Shown here: in pieces, positions 35,023 to 47,528 of the stretch
Layout: the number at the start of each line of letters is the position of its first letter
Numbering within the stretch: position 1 is the stretch's first letter
DNA from: Oleomonas cavernae
Lineage (GTDB): Bacteria; Pseudomonadota; Alphaproteobacteria; Zavarziniales; Zavarziniaceae
Direction of reading: 5' to 3'
Assembly (NCBI RefSeq): GCF_003590945.1
Contig: NZ_QYUK01000011.1
Span: forward strand, 276,001 to 340,000
Length of the DNA stretch: 64,000 bases
Notes under the pieces: model-generated
What the model was told of the DNA's origin: nothing
What the model saw: the letters and a program-made list of their open reading frames with translations, nothing else
Database searches by the model: none
Position numbers and translations under genes: made by a program

Positions 35023-38000
35023 TTACACGAAGACATAGTCGGTTGAGTGGATGGCAGCTGCATTGGCGAAGGTAATTGTGTCGTGAACTAAGCCATCAGC
35101 TGAGTTCACCTGCCAGTGGCTGGCATCGACCTGTACGAAGGTTGCACCATCCGCTGCCGCGCCATACCCCGTAAAGCGAATGGTGTCACCCACCGAGGCC
35201 CCGTTGCCGAGGAAATCCAACACCATATCGCCATTGGCCTGAGAAGCGCTGAAGACAAACAGGTCGTTGCTCGTTCCGCCCGCAAGGATATCCGAGCCGA
35301 TACCGCCGTCGATCGTATCCGCGCCACCGCCACCACTGATCAGATCCGACCCACCCAGACCCAGCAGGACGTTGGCCCCGTTGCCGCCTGTCAGGCCGTT
35401 GTCCGCCGCATTACCCGTACCAGACACTGCCTGGCTTGTGGTAATCACAAGGTTCTCAAACCCATTGGCGAGGGTATAGGAAAAGGCAGTGCGCACCGTA
35501 TCAATGCCGCCGCCGCCGGCCTCGCTGACAGTGTCGAGCGTGCTGTCAAGGATGTAGACATCGTCGCCGCCGCCGCCACGCAGACTGTCGCTACCAGCGC
35601 CACCGTCGAGGATATCATTGCCCAACTCGCCCTGCAGTGTGTCGTCGCCCGCGCCACCCCGCAGATCGTCGTTGCCGTCGCCACCCTTCAACGTATCATT
35701 TCCATTTCCACCCGCGATCGTGTCGTCACCGCCCATCCCGTAAAGGCGATTGTCGGCATTGTTGCCGGTCATGGTGTTGGCCAGATCATTGCCGGTGCCG
35801 GTAGTCGTTGCACCGCCCAGCTGTACGAGATTCTCCACCCCGGCCGAGAGGGTGTGGGTCGCCGCAGTTTCGACCAAGTCGATACCGTCACCGCCTGTCT
35901 CGTCCACCGTGTCGCCAAGATTATCGATGACATATGTATCATTGCCTAAACCGCCAACCAGCGTGTCCGCTCCACGCCCGCCCGACAGCTGGTCGTTGCC
36001 GGCATCACCTCGAATAACATTCACCGCGCTGTTGCCGCTGCCGGTGAAATCTTCGATCCCGATATAGGTCAGATTCTCGAAGTTGTTGGCTAGGGTAAAT
36101 CTCGCCAACGCCGTCAGCACCGTGTCCGCACCCTCGCCCTTGCGCTCGACAAGCGTGTCAGTCCCGTCGGCGATATAGCTGTCGTCACCCAGGCCGCCCA
36201 CGAGGGTATCGGTACCGTCCCCACCTGCCAGCGTGTCATTCCCATCGCCACCATTCAGTACGTTGGCTGCGGCATTACCCGTGAGCTGGTTGTTCAATTC
36301 GTTGCCAGTCCCGTCGATGGCCTCCGTTCCGGTCAGGACCAAATCCTCAAAATTAGCGCCTAGGATGTGGCTGATGCCTGATTTTACCGTGTCAGTTCCG
36401 GCGTCCGCCGCCTCGACGATCGTATCGCTCGCATCGACGACATAGGTATCGTCGCCAAGGTCACCCGACAGCGTATCGGCTCCACCACCACCCGAGAGTA
36501 GATCGCCGCCACCGCCGCCATTCAGGATATTGGCAGCATCATTGCCCGTGATCGCGTTGGCGAGGTCGTTGCCCTGGCCGTTGATGGCCGCCGAACCTGC
36601 GAGTATCAGGTTCTCGAGATTGGCGCCCAGACTGTAGCTGAAGCCTGCCTGCACCGTGTCGATACCGGCCTCCGCCGCCTCGGCAACTGTATCGGTCGCA
36701 TCGACAACATAAGTATCGTCGCCAAGGCCACCCGATAGCGTGTCGGCCCCTCCGCCGCCGTCCAACCGATTCGCCGCAGCATTGCCTGAGATCGTATTCG
36801 CCAGTGCATTGCCCGTTCCGTCGATCGCGAGCACACCGGTCAAGGCCAGGGTCTCCACATTGTCGGCGAGCACATAGCTCACGCTGCTTTCAACCCTGTC
36901 ACGACCCTTGCCCACGGCTTCGACTACAGAGTCCCCGGCGTTGTCGACGACATAGGTGTCATTGCCTGCACCGCCCCGCAGCACGTCCTCACCAGCACCG
37001 CCATCCAGACGGTTCGCCGCGGCATTGCCGGTGAGGGTATTAGCAAGAGCATTGCCCGTGCCGCCAATCGCCGCTGACCCTGTCAAAGTCAGGTTTTCCA
37101 CATTGGCCGCCAACACATGAGTCACGCGGCTCTCGACCGTATCCGTCCCCTCACCAGCAGCCTCGACCACCACATCGAAGGCGCCGCCGACGATGTAATC
37201 ATCATCGCCCGTGCCACCGATCAATGTGTCGTTGCCCTCGCGGCCGTCGAGCACATCATCGCCGGCCAAACCTCGGATGGTGTCACCTTGCTCGGTACCG
37301 ATCAGAATGTCGTCACCATCCGTACCCACGATCTCGTCACCGAGATCCCCGACCTGGATGGTGAAGGTGGACTGTGTCTGCACGCCGTCGGGATCGACCG
37401 CGGCCACCGTCACCGACAGCGTCGGCGTCGCCTCGTAGTCGATCGCCCCGGCCACCACCAGGCTGTCGCCGTCGATCGCGAAGCGGCCGTCCGCATCGTC
37501 GAGCAGCACATAGGTCAGCGGGTCGTCGTCGGGATCGCTGGCATTCACCCAACCCACCACCGTGCCGGCGTCCGCATTCTCGTCGACCTGGTCGCCGAAC
37601 AGCACCGGCGCTTCCGGCGCCTCGTTGACGTCACCGACCTGGATAGTGAAGGTCGACTGCGTCTGCACGCCGTCGGGATCGACGGCGGCCACCGTCACCG
37701 ACAGGGCCGGCGTGGCCTCGTAGTCGATCGCCCCGGCCACCACCAGGCTGTCGCCGTCGATCGCGAAGCGGCCGTCCGCATCGTCGAGCAGCACATAGGT
37801 CAGCGGGTCGTCGTCGGGATCGCTGGCATTCACCCAACCCACCACCGTGCCGGCGTCCGCATTCTCGTCGACCTGGTCGCCGAACAGCACCGGCGCTTCC
37901 GGCGCCTCGTTGACGTCACCGACCTGGATAGTGAAGGTCGACTGCGTCTGCACGCCGTCGGGATCGACGGCGGCCACCGTCACCGACAGGGCCGGCGTGG

Positions 38001-41000
38001 CCTCGTAGTCGATCGCCCCGGCCACCACCAGGCTGTCGCCGTCGATCGCGAAGCGGCCGTCCGCATCGTCGAGCAGCACATAGGTCAGCGGGTCGTCGTC
38101 GGGGTCGCTGGCATTCAGCGAGCCGACAACAGCACCGACCTCTGCATTCTCGTCGACCTGGTCGCCGAACAGCACCGGCGCTTCCGGCGCCTCGTTGACG
38201 TCACCGACCTGGATGGTGAAGGTCGACTGTGTCTGCACGCCGTCGGGATCGACCGCGGCCACCGTCACCGACAGTGTCGGCGTCGCCTCGTAGTCGATCG
38301 CCCCGGCCACCACCAGGCTGTCGCCGTCGATCGCGAAGCGCCCGTCCGCATCGTCGAGCAGCACATAGGTCAACGGGTCGTCGTCGGGATCGCTGGCATT
38401 CACCCAGCCCACCACCGTGCCGGCGCCCGCATTCTCGTCGACCTGGTCGCCGAGCAGCACCGGCGCTTCCGGCGCCTCGTTGACGTCACCGACCTGGATA
38501 GTGAAGGTCGACTGCGTCTGCACGCCGTCGGGATCGACGGCGGCCACCGTCACCGACAGGGCCGGCGTGGCCTCGTAGTCGATCGCCCCGGCCACCACCA
38601 GGCTGTCGCCGTCGATCGCGAAGCGGCCGTCCGCATCGTCGAGCAGCACATAGGTCAGCGGGTCGTCGTCGGGGTCGCTGGCATTCAGCGAGCCGACAAC
38701 AGCACCGACCTCTGCATTCTCGTCGACCTGGTCGCCGAACAGCACCGGCGCTTCCGGCGCCTCGTTGACGTCACCGACCTGGATGGTGAAGGTGGACTGT
38801 GTCTGCACGCCGTCGGGATCGACCGCGGCCACCGTCACCGACAGTGTCGGCGTCGCCTCGTAGTCGATCGCCCCGGCCACCACCAGGCTGTCGCCGTCGA
38901 TCGCGAAGCGGCCGTCCGCATCGTCGAGCAGCACGTAGGTCAGCAGGTCGTCGTCGGGATCGCTGGCATTCACCCAGCCCACCACCGTGCCGGCGTCTGC
39001 ATTCTCGTCGACCTGGTCGCCGAACAGCACCGGCGCTTCCGGCGCCTCGTTGCCGTCCAGCACGCTGATCGTGAAGTCCTCGACCGTCTCCAGGCCCGCC
39101 GGGTCGACTGCCCGGATCGACACCGTGATCGCCGGCGTCGTCGCATGGTCCAGCGTCACGCCGTCCCGCAATAGTAGGCGGTCGCCGTTGATCCAGAACG
39201 CGTCCACGCTCGACGACACGATCTCGAAGGTCACTGCCTCGCCTTCTGGATCCTGCGCCGACAGCACACCGACCTCGGTCCAGCCTGCCGCATCGTCCAC
39301 GATCGTCGTGCCCGACAGCGCCAGATCCACCGGCGCCTCGTCAAGCTGGTACACTTGGTCAGCGAACTGCAAGCGCTCCACGCTCCCGAGCCAGTCACTG
39401 CCGTCTCCGCCCTGGCGCTGGTCCGTAATCGCGAAGCTGCCGTCGCCATTCGCCGTGATGGCGTAGTCGGCCAGGTTACCGGAGAACACCGCGACATCGA
39501 CACCGCTGCCGCCGTCGACCTCGTCGTCCCCCTTGCCACCCGTCAACGTGTCGTTGCCAGCCTCGCCATACAGGCGATCGCTGCCGAGACCGCCGACCAG
39601 GGTGTCGTCGCCCGCCGTCCCCACGAAGTCTTCCTGGACATCGCCGACCTGGATGGTGACGGTGGACTGTGTCTGCACGCCGTCGGGATCGACCGCCGCC
39701 ACCGTCACCGACAGGGTCGGCGTCGCCTCGTAGTCGATCGCCCCGGCCACCACCAGGCTGTCGCCGTCGATCGCGAAGCGCCCGTCCGCATCGTCCAGCA
39801 GCACATAGGTCAGCGGGTCATCATCCGGATCGCTGGCGTTCACCCAGCCCACCACCGTGCCGGTGTCCGCGTTCTCGTCGATCTGGTCGCCGAACAGCAC
39901 CGGCGCTTCCGGCGCCTCGTTGCCGTCCAGCACGCTGATCATGAAGTCCTCGACCGTCTCCAGGCCCGCCGGGTCAACCGCCCGGATCGACACCGTGATC
40001 GCCGGCGTCGTCGCATGGTCCAGTGTCACGCCGTCCTGCAATAGCAGCCGGTCGCCGTTGATCCAGAACGCGTCCACGCTCGCCGACACGATCTCGAAGG
40101 TCACTGCCTCGCCTTCGGGATCCTGCGCCGACAGCACGCCGACCTCGGTCCAGGCGTCCGCATCGTCCACGATTGTCGTGCCCGACAGCGCCAGATCCAC
40201 CGGAGCCTCGTCAAGCTGGTACACTTGGTCGGCGAACTGCAGGCGCTCCACGCTCAGCAGCCGATCGCTGCCGTCGCCGCCCGCGCGCTGGTCGGTTACC
40301 GTGAAGCTGCCGTCGCCATTCGCCGCGATGGCGTAGTCCCCCAGATCGCCTGAGAACACCGCGACGTCGACACCGCTGCCGCCGTCGATCCCGTCGTCAC
40401 CCTTGCCACCCATCAACGTGTCGTTGCCAGCCTCGCCGTAAAGCGTGTCGTTGCCGGACTCGCCCCGCAGCGTGTCGTCGTTGTCGCGGCCCGTGAGGTA
40501 GTCGTCATCCGCCCCGCCGTTCAGCGTGTCGCGGCCCTCGGCACCGACGAGCGTGTCATTCCCGGCGTCGCCGTTCAGCGTGTTCTGCGAACCAGCGTCG
40601 CCACCGCCCCAGTAGTCCGTGCCGGCGTAGAGCGCATCGCCGTCGTTCCCACCGCTCAGCGTGTCATCGCCAGAGCCGCCACGGAGCGTGTCCCCATCAG
40701 AACCACCGTTGAGCACATCATCGCCGCTCTCGCCATATAGCGAATCGTACCCATCACCGCCCAGCAGTTGATCATTGCCAATCCCGCCGAACTGTGTGTC
40801 GTTCCCGGCATGGCCGGCCAGGATGTCATTGCCGCCGACGCCATAAAGCAAATCGTCATAGGGGCTGCCCTCAAGAGAGTTCGCCCCCGCCACATCGACG
40901 ATCGCACGGAAGTTGCCATCGACGAAGTCGGTGAGCTCCAGTGACGGCAGGTCCGCGGGATCGGTCCGCAGCTCCAGCATGAAGTCGTCGCCCGACAGCA

Positions 41001-44000
41001 CGAAGTCGTCGTTGCGGTCGATCACCACCAGAATGCGGCCAGCCTCCGACGGGTCGCGCCACCACCAGACCTGCGAGAAGCCGGCACCAATATCTTCGCC
41101 CGGCAGCGCGTCGCCCAGCGCCAGCGACGAAACCCCTGTGATCTCGCCCCGGAACACCAGCGGCTTGTTGTCCAGGCGGCCGTCGGTATCGCTCCAATAA
41201 TAGTCGCCCCACAGGAAAAGCTTGTCGCCGTCACCCCGCCGGAAGTCCGTGATCACATCCGGCGCCGCCGCTACCGAGGCCGATCCCACGAACCGGAAGA
41301 CATCGCCGCCCGCCCCGCCGGTCAATTGATCCTGGCCACTACCGCCATACGAGATATCGCCGATGATGTAATCGTCACCATCACCGCCGGAGATCACGTC
41401 GTCGCCATCGTCACCCGTCAGCCCGTCATTGCCGCTGCCACCGACCAGGATGTCGTTCTGATCCCCGCCATCCAGGCCGTCGTCGCCCACGCCGCCGTCA
41501 AGCCGGTCTTCGCCATTGTCGCCGTAAAGCGTGTCATTGCCGGATTCGCCCCGCAGCGTGTCGTCGTTGTCGCGGCCCGTGAGGTAGTCGTCATCCGCTC
41601 CGCCGTTCAGCGTGTCCCGGCCCCCGCCACCATTGAGGCTGTCATTCCCCGCCTCGCCGTTCAGCGTGTTCTGCGAGCCAGCGTCGTCGCCGCCCCAGTA
41701 CTCCGCCGTGCCAGCATAGAGCGTGTCCCCATCGTTCCCGCCGCTCAGCGTGTCATCGCCAGAGCCGCCATAGAGCTGGTCCCCACCATCCCCGCCAGAC
41801 AGAACATCGTCACCAGAATCGCCGCGAGCCGTGTCGTTGCCTTCGCCGCCATCGAGATTGTCGTTGCCATCACCGCCGTGCAGCGTGTCGTCGCCGCCAA
41901 GGCCCGACAACACATCGTCACCACCGACACCATAGATCGTGTCGTTGTATTCCGTCGGCGGCAGGCCGATCACCGTATCCGCGCCAGGCGTCCCAAACAG
42001 CACACGGAAGTTGCCATCGACGAAGTCGGTGAGCTCCAGTGACGGCAGGTCCGCGGGATCGGTCCGCAGCTCCAGCATGAAGTCGTCGCCCGACAGCACG
42101 AAGTCGTCGTTGCGGTCGATCACCACCAGAATGCGGCCAGCCTCCGACGGGTCGCGCCACCACCAGACCTGCGAGAAGCCGGCACCAATATCTTCGCCCG
42201 GCAGCGCGTCGCCCAGCGCCAGCGACGAAACCCCTGTGATCTCGCCCCGGAACACCAGCGGCTTGTTGTCCAGGCGGCCGTCGGTATCGCTCCAATAATA
42301 GTCGCCCCACAGGAAAAGCTTGTCGCCGTCACCCCGCCGGAAGTCCGTGATCACATCCGGCGCCGCCGCTACCGAGGCCGATCCCACGAACCGGAAGACA
42401 TCGCCGCCCGCCCCGCCGGTCAATTGATCCTGGCCACTACCGCCATACGAGATATCGCCGATGATGTAATCGTCACCATCACCGCCGGAGATCACGTCGT
42501 CGCCATCGTCACCCGTCAGCCCGTCATTGCCGCTGCCACCGACCAGGATGTCGTTCTGATCCCCGCCATCCAGGCCGTCGTCGCCCACGCCGCCGTCAAG
42601 CCGGTCTTCGCCATTGTCGCCGTAAAGCGTGTCATTGCCGGATTCGCCCCGCAGCGTGTCGTCGTTGTCGCGGCCCGTGAGGTAGTCGTCATCCGCTCCG
42701 CCGTTCAGCGTGTCCCGGCCCCCGCCACCATTGAGGCTGTCATTCCCCGCCTCGCCGTTCAGCGTGTTCTGCGAGCCAGCGTCGTCGCCGCCCCAGTACT
42801 CCGCCGTGCCAGCATAGAGCGTGTCCCCATCGTTCCCGCCGCTCAGCGTGTCATCGCCAGAGCCGCCATAGAGCTGGTCCCCACCATCCCCGCCAGACAG
42901 AACATCGTCACCAGAATCGCCGCGAGCCGTGTCGTTGCCTTCGCCGCCATCGAGATTGTCGTTGCCATCACCGCCGTGCAGCGTGTCGTCGCCGCCAAGG
43001 CCCGACAACACATCGTCACCACCGACACCATAGATCGTGTCGTTGTATTCCGTCGGCGGCAGGCCGATCACCGTATCCGCGCCAGGCGTCCCAAACAGCA
43101 CACGGAAGTTGCCATCGACGAAGTCGGTGAGCTCCAGTGACGGCAGGTCCGCGGGATCGGTCCGCAGCTCCAGCATGAAGTCGTCGCCCGACAGCACGAA
43201 GTCGTCGTTGCGGTCGATCACCACCAGAATGCGGCCAGCCTCCGACGGGTCGCGCCACCACCAGACCTGCGAGAAGCCGGCACCAATATCTTCGCCCGGC
43301 AGCGCGTCGCCCAGCGCCAGCGACGAAACCCCTGTGATCTCGCCCCGGAACACCAGCGGCTTGTTGTCCAGGCGGCCGTCGGTATCGCTCCAATAATAGT
43401 CGCCCCACAGGAAAAGCTTGTCGCCGTCACCCCGCCGGAAGTCCGTGATCACATCCGGCGCCGCCGCTACCGAGGCCGATCCCACGAACCGGAAGACATC
43501 GCCGCCCGCCCCGCCGGTCAATTGATCCTGGCCACTACCGCCATACGAGATATCGCCGATGATGTAATCGTCACCATCACCGCCGGAGATCACGTCGTCG
43601 CCATCGTCACCCGTCAGCCCGTCATTGCCGCTGCCACCGACCAGGATGTCGTTCTGATCCCCGCCATCCAGGCCGTCGTCGCCCACGCCGCCGTCAAGCC
43701 GGTCTTCGCCATTGTCGCCGTAAAGCGTGTCATTGCCGGATTCGCCCCGCAGCGTGTCGTCGTTGTCGCGGCCCGTGAGGTAGTCGTCATCCGCTCCGCC
43801 GTTCAGCGTGTCCCGGCCCCCGCCACCATTGAGGCTGTCATTCCCCGCCTCGCCGTTCAGCGTGTTCTGCGAGCCAGCGTCGTCGCCGCCCCAGTACTCC
43901 GCCGTGCCAGCATAGAGCGTGTCCCCATCGTTCCCGCCGCTCAGCGTGTCATCGCCAGAGCCGCCATAGAGCTGGTCCCCACCATCCCCGCCAGACAGAA

Positions 44001-46403
44001 CATCGTCACCAGAATCGCCGCGAGCCGTGTCGTTGCCTTCGCCGCCATCGAGATTGTCGTTGCCATCACCGCCGTGCAGCGTGTCGTCGCCGCCAAGGCC
44101 CGACAACACATCGTCACCACCGACACCATAGATCGTGTCGTTGTATTCCGTCGGCGGCAGGCCGATCACCGTATCCGCGCCAGGCGTCCCAAACAGCACA
44201 CGGAAGTTGCCATCGACGAAGTCGGTGAGCTCCAGTGACGGCAGGTCCGCGGGATCGGTCCGCAGCTCCAGCATGAAGTCGTCGCCCGACAGCACGAAGT
44301 CGTCGTTGCGGTCGATCACCACCAGAATGCGGCCAGCCTCCGACGGGTCGCGCCACCACCAGACCTGCGAGAAGCCGGCACCAATATCTTCGCCCGGCAG
44401 CGCGTCGCCCAGCGCCAGCGACGAAACCCCTGTGATCTCGCCCCGGAACACCAGCGGCTTGTTGTCCAGGCGGCCGTCGGTATCGCTCCAATAATAGTCG
44501 CCCCACAGGAAAAGCTTGTCGCCGTCACCCCGCCGGAAGTCCGTGATCACATCCGGCGCCGCCGCTACCGAGGCCGATCCCACGAACCGGAAGACATCGC
44601 CGCCCGCCCCGCCGGTCAATTGATCCTGGCCACTACCGCCATACGAGATATCGCCGATGATGTAATCGTCACCATCACCGCCGGAGATCACGTCGTCGCC
44701 ATCGTCACCCGTCAGCCCGTCATTGCCGCTGCCACCGACCAGGATGTCGTTCTGATCCCCGCCATCCAGGCCGTCGTCGCCCACGCCGCCGTCAAGCCGG
44801 TCTTCGCCATTGTCGCCGTAAAGCGTGTCATTGCCGGATTCGCCCCGCAGCGTGTCGTCGTTGTCGCGGCCCGTGAGGTAGTCGTCATCCGCTCCGCCGT
44901 TCAGCGTGTCCCGGCCCCCGCCACCATTGAGGCTGTCATTCCCCGCCTCGCCGTTCAGCGTGTTCTGCGAGCCAGCGTCGTCGCCGCCCCAGTACTCCGC
45001 CGTGCCAGCATAGAGCGTGTCCCCATCGTTCCCGCCGCTCAGCGTGTCATCGCCAGAGCCGCCATAGAGCTGGTCCCCGCCATCCCCGCCAGACAGAACA
45101 TCGTCACCAGAATCGCCATATACAGTGTCGTCGCCACCCGCGGCATCGATGTCGTCATCACCGCCAAGCGCGTAGGCAAGATTGCTGAAATCATTGAGGG
45201 ATATGATGTCGGCTGCGTCTGTCCCGCGCCAAGCCGGGAAATTGTCAATGAAATCAGCCACCGAGAGGTTATCGATTGCTGCAATCCGGATAACGATATC
45301 TACTTCGCTGAGTTGACCATCGTCGTTGGCGTCGACCCAAACGAGCACATCGCTGCCGTCTTGTTTCCAGATCACATCGACGAGGCCGTCGCCCACCCAA
45401 AAGGTTTCAGGTACGACGCCATCATCTGGGGCCCCTTCAAACTTGAAGTCCCAATTGCCGCCAAAATAAAGCGGAAGGTTACCGGAAAACGACGGCAACT
45501 CGATACGGTCACCGCCTTCCACGCCGGCTCCGTCGAAGTTCAATATCGTATCGACGGTGGTCGGCGAGCTTTCGCTACGGGGAATGCCGAAGCCGAAGCG
45601 GAAGACGTCTTCTCCTGTCCCGCCATCCATTACATCGGCATCAAGACCACCTATCAGCGTATCGTCGCCGTCGCCGCCGAAGAGCGTATCTTCGCCATCA
45701 CCACCATCAAGATGGTCTCCCAGCTGGGTACCGACAAAGATGTCGGATCCAAGGCCCCCAAGGCAGTGATCCAGCCGCTCGATACGGCGCTGCCATCGAT
45801 CTGCAGACGGTCAGATTGCCCCAGAGCGCTACCATCCAGGAGCAGATGGCCCAGCCCCGTCGTGCCCACTGTCTCGTCGGCCAGGGCCAAATCGATAGAG
45901 GTTCCGCTCTCGAAGAAGAATTTCTCAACACCTGTGACTGTTGTTGCTGCAAGGGCGACGGGGCTATCGTAGGCGCCGCTGACAACGAGGACGTCTTCCT
46001 CATAGGACCATTCATAGCGGCTGGGGCCGCCCCGGATCTCGTCGTCGGCCGAAAGGGCTGCTCCGACAACAATTAGATCGGTGCCAAAGCCGGCATCGAC
46101 CTGATCGGCCCCGCCCCGGGATAGGTCGAGCCGGTCCGCCTCCTCGCTGCCAATGACCACATCGTCTGCTGCAGTACCAAAATCCGCGATCGAGCCGTTT
46201 TCGAAGCTGAATGAGGTTGCGCCGAGGGCGGCGAAATCAGTCGCCAATAGTGTCGCCCATTGGCCACCGAGATAGATCGTAAGATCTGCCCCATTGCTTG
46301 AGAAGGATAGGTGGGCTGCTGAAAAGCCATCGACATAGATCGTGTCATTAGCCGCGTCGAATGGGATCGTCTGGCCAGTGATATCTGCGAAATTGATATT
46401 CAT
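35023..46403 (-). CDS. Giant RTX repeat protein with cadherin-like repeats (apparent frameshift)
   Basis: About 3793 residues, probably a type-I-secreted, calcium-dependent adhesin or matrix protein. The N-terminus starts at ATG 46403 ([20 protein letters not shown]). One frame reads to WITALGALD, and the rest follows in another frame from ATG 45630; one extra base in five C (45755-45759) joins them as [17 protein letters not shown]. In order come RTX repeats, four near-identical ~366-residue modules (40909-45115) with [20 protein letters not shown], seven cadherin-like repeats ([18 protein letters not shown]), and about eight C-terminal RTX blocks of the type [17 protein letters not shown]. 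It ends DYVFV, a typical secretion tail. Type I transporter genes are not in the window. Confidence 0.88.
37340..39060 (-). repeat. Six tandem 285-bp cadherin-like repeats
   Basis: Six head-to-tail copies encode about 95 residues each, beginning [18 protein letters not shown] and including [21 protein letters not shown] seventh copy stands apart near 39640-39930, within a second kind of module that is itself duplicated ([16 protein letters not shown]). Copies alternate between a VVGWVNAS and a VVGSLNAS version. The edges are approximate. Such domains usually bind Ca2+ and act as stalks. Confidence 0.85.
40909..45115 (-). repeat. Tandem 1098-bp repeats inside the giant RTX gene
   Basis: About 3.8 units with a 1098-bp period. 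Four copies of the main part and three of the linker region ([20 protein letters not shown]) are present. The DNA copies are almost identical; one difference noticed is G for A at about position 45079 against the matching base of the other copies. Such identity points to recent amplification or gene conversion, and the copy number could differ between strains or be mis-assembled. Confidence 0.9.
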
Positions 46404-46581
46404 CGTCCCAAATCCCCCTCGCGGCGAGTGTGCGGTCGCCTCCCCGCGCAAATCCTCTGGGGAGATCGGTCCTCGCACGACCCCCGTTCGGGTGATCGCA
46501 ATTACTCTAATCGAACCAAATTGGGCGCATGAGGCAATCAACGGAAAGAGCGTGTCCACGGGATGGGATCGGATCTCAAGA

Positions 46582-46713
46582 CATTGATTTTATTAATACA
46601 TGTCGCCTTCATCTGCCGCCGTTTGGAGGCGGGGGCTTAAGTCAGGCGAACGACGGCCGGACACTCCCGCGTTGAGGAGCCGCCTCGTCGGATGCAGGCG
46701 CCCGCGATCAAGG
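46582..46713 (+). repeat. Direct repeat, copy A (diverged)
   Basis: About 130 bases share blocks, in order, with 47529-47658: CATTGATTT, TCGCCTTC, GGAG, GGCTTAA then TCA, GCCGGACAC, CGCG, TCGT then GG, and TGCAGGC followed by CCCGC. Copy A has no terminator behind it. The same strand and the same order argue for duplication of one functional or mobile sequence. Confidence 0.65.
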
Positions 46714-47004
46714 CAAAAATCCAAAATCACATTAGTATCAATAAAGTATTGGGGCATCTAATTCGCGCTCTTGCAGCAGCAATCGATAAAATAAATATGT
46801 CAATTCGGCAGTCCAAATCACTACGCAGCCAATATTTAAACGGATAGATGCTGAACCAAATGCGGCTTTCCTCCGGAGATCATCGCTAGGCTGCTGGCAT
46901 CGTTGACGAGGCGGTGCCCGTCAAGCACGGCGCGCACGCCTTTCGGCTGGCTTCAGTGGTCCTTAGTGATCTTGTCCCGCTGAATGGTGTAGGAGCTGAG
47001 GGTG

Positions 47005-47052
47005 AGTAGCCCGCCAGCGCGACTATCACGACCCTGGCGGCGGCGGGCTACT
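47005..47052. repeat. Inverted repeat / hairpin
   Basis: The arms AGTAGCCCGCC (47005-47015) and GGCGGGCTACT (47042-47052) match perfectly over 11 bases. Further pairing inside (GCCAG with CTGGC) is possible. No T-run follows. It lies just upstream of an IS256-family remnant and could be an end structure of a mobile element. Confidence 0.55.
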
Positions 47053-47126
47053 TATCCATAGCGGTGGTCACCGTGGCGGCTGTGGGTTGGGTTGCGAGAC
47101 GCAACACTGACCCGAGGACCACCACG

Positions 47127-47270
47127 ATGACCGACGACACCATCGCCCTTCGCACGCCTTTGGAGGGGGGCTCTGGTGTGAACTTCATGCGCGACATGAT
47201 CGGCTTCGCCGCCGAACGCCTGATTGTGAATTGGCGCCCTGGAATGACCCCTTATCGGTGGTGGTATTGA
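47127..47270 (+). pseudogene. IS256-family transposase, N-terminal remnant
   Basis: ATG 47127 reads MTDDTIALRTPLEGGSGVNF and MRDMIGFAAERLI, matching the start of mutator-type (IS256) transposases. It then diverges and stops after 47 codons. No catalytic part is found nearby. It is a relic of an old insertion. Confidence 0.65.
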
Positions 47271-47528
47271 CCGCAAGGCCTTTGTTTCGTTGACTTTTCT
47301 TCGTTGCCATGGGGGCAATCCGACGCCGATAGGGGAAAATGCCGACGCCGATTCACAGCACGTCGAAAGTCCTGCCGAGCACCTGCTTATTTTGCGGACT
47401 GGCGATCGGCAAGGCCGACCCCGTGGCGCCTGTCAATCAACTGAAATCCGAGCGGGCATCGACGCGGGAGTTTTTGGGCTGTGTCGGGAACCCGTGTGAC
47501 GAGTCCGTTGAGGGTGTGGCGGTCAACG

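Larger units (their letters stand above)
46404..47126. other. Intergenic region upstream of the giant RTX gene
   Basis: There is no supportable gene in these ~720 bases. The part next to ATG 46403 presumably holds the RTX promoter, and CCAAATTGG lies near 46517. Copy A of a diverged direct repeat is at 46582-46713. A long inverted repeat is at 47005-47052. A stretch around 46720-46870 is strikingly AT-rich for this genome. Confidence 0.5.

Noticed and set aside
37117-39174. 685-codon plus-strand frame with repeats
   Set aside because: It is the mirror of the cadherin-like repeats of the RTX gene. Its repeats come from the DNA repeats, and its composition ([20 protein letters not shown]) is not protein-like.
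37340-45115. CRISPR array
   Set aside because: The periodic repeats are 285 and 1098 bp, translate in frame as protein modules, and have no unique spacers of constant length.
41326-45972. 238- to 450-codon plus-strand frames repeated every 1098 bp
   Set aside because: Antisense to the RTX tandem repeats, same reasoning; no start signals and low-complexity Ile/Val/Ala-rich products.
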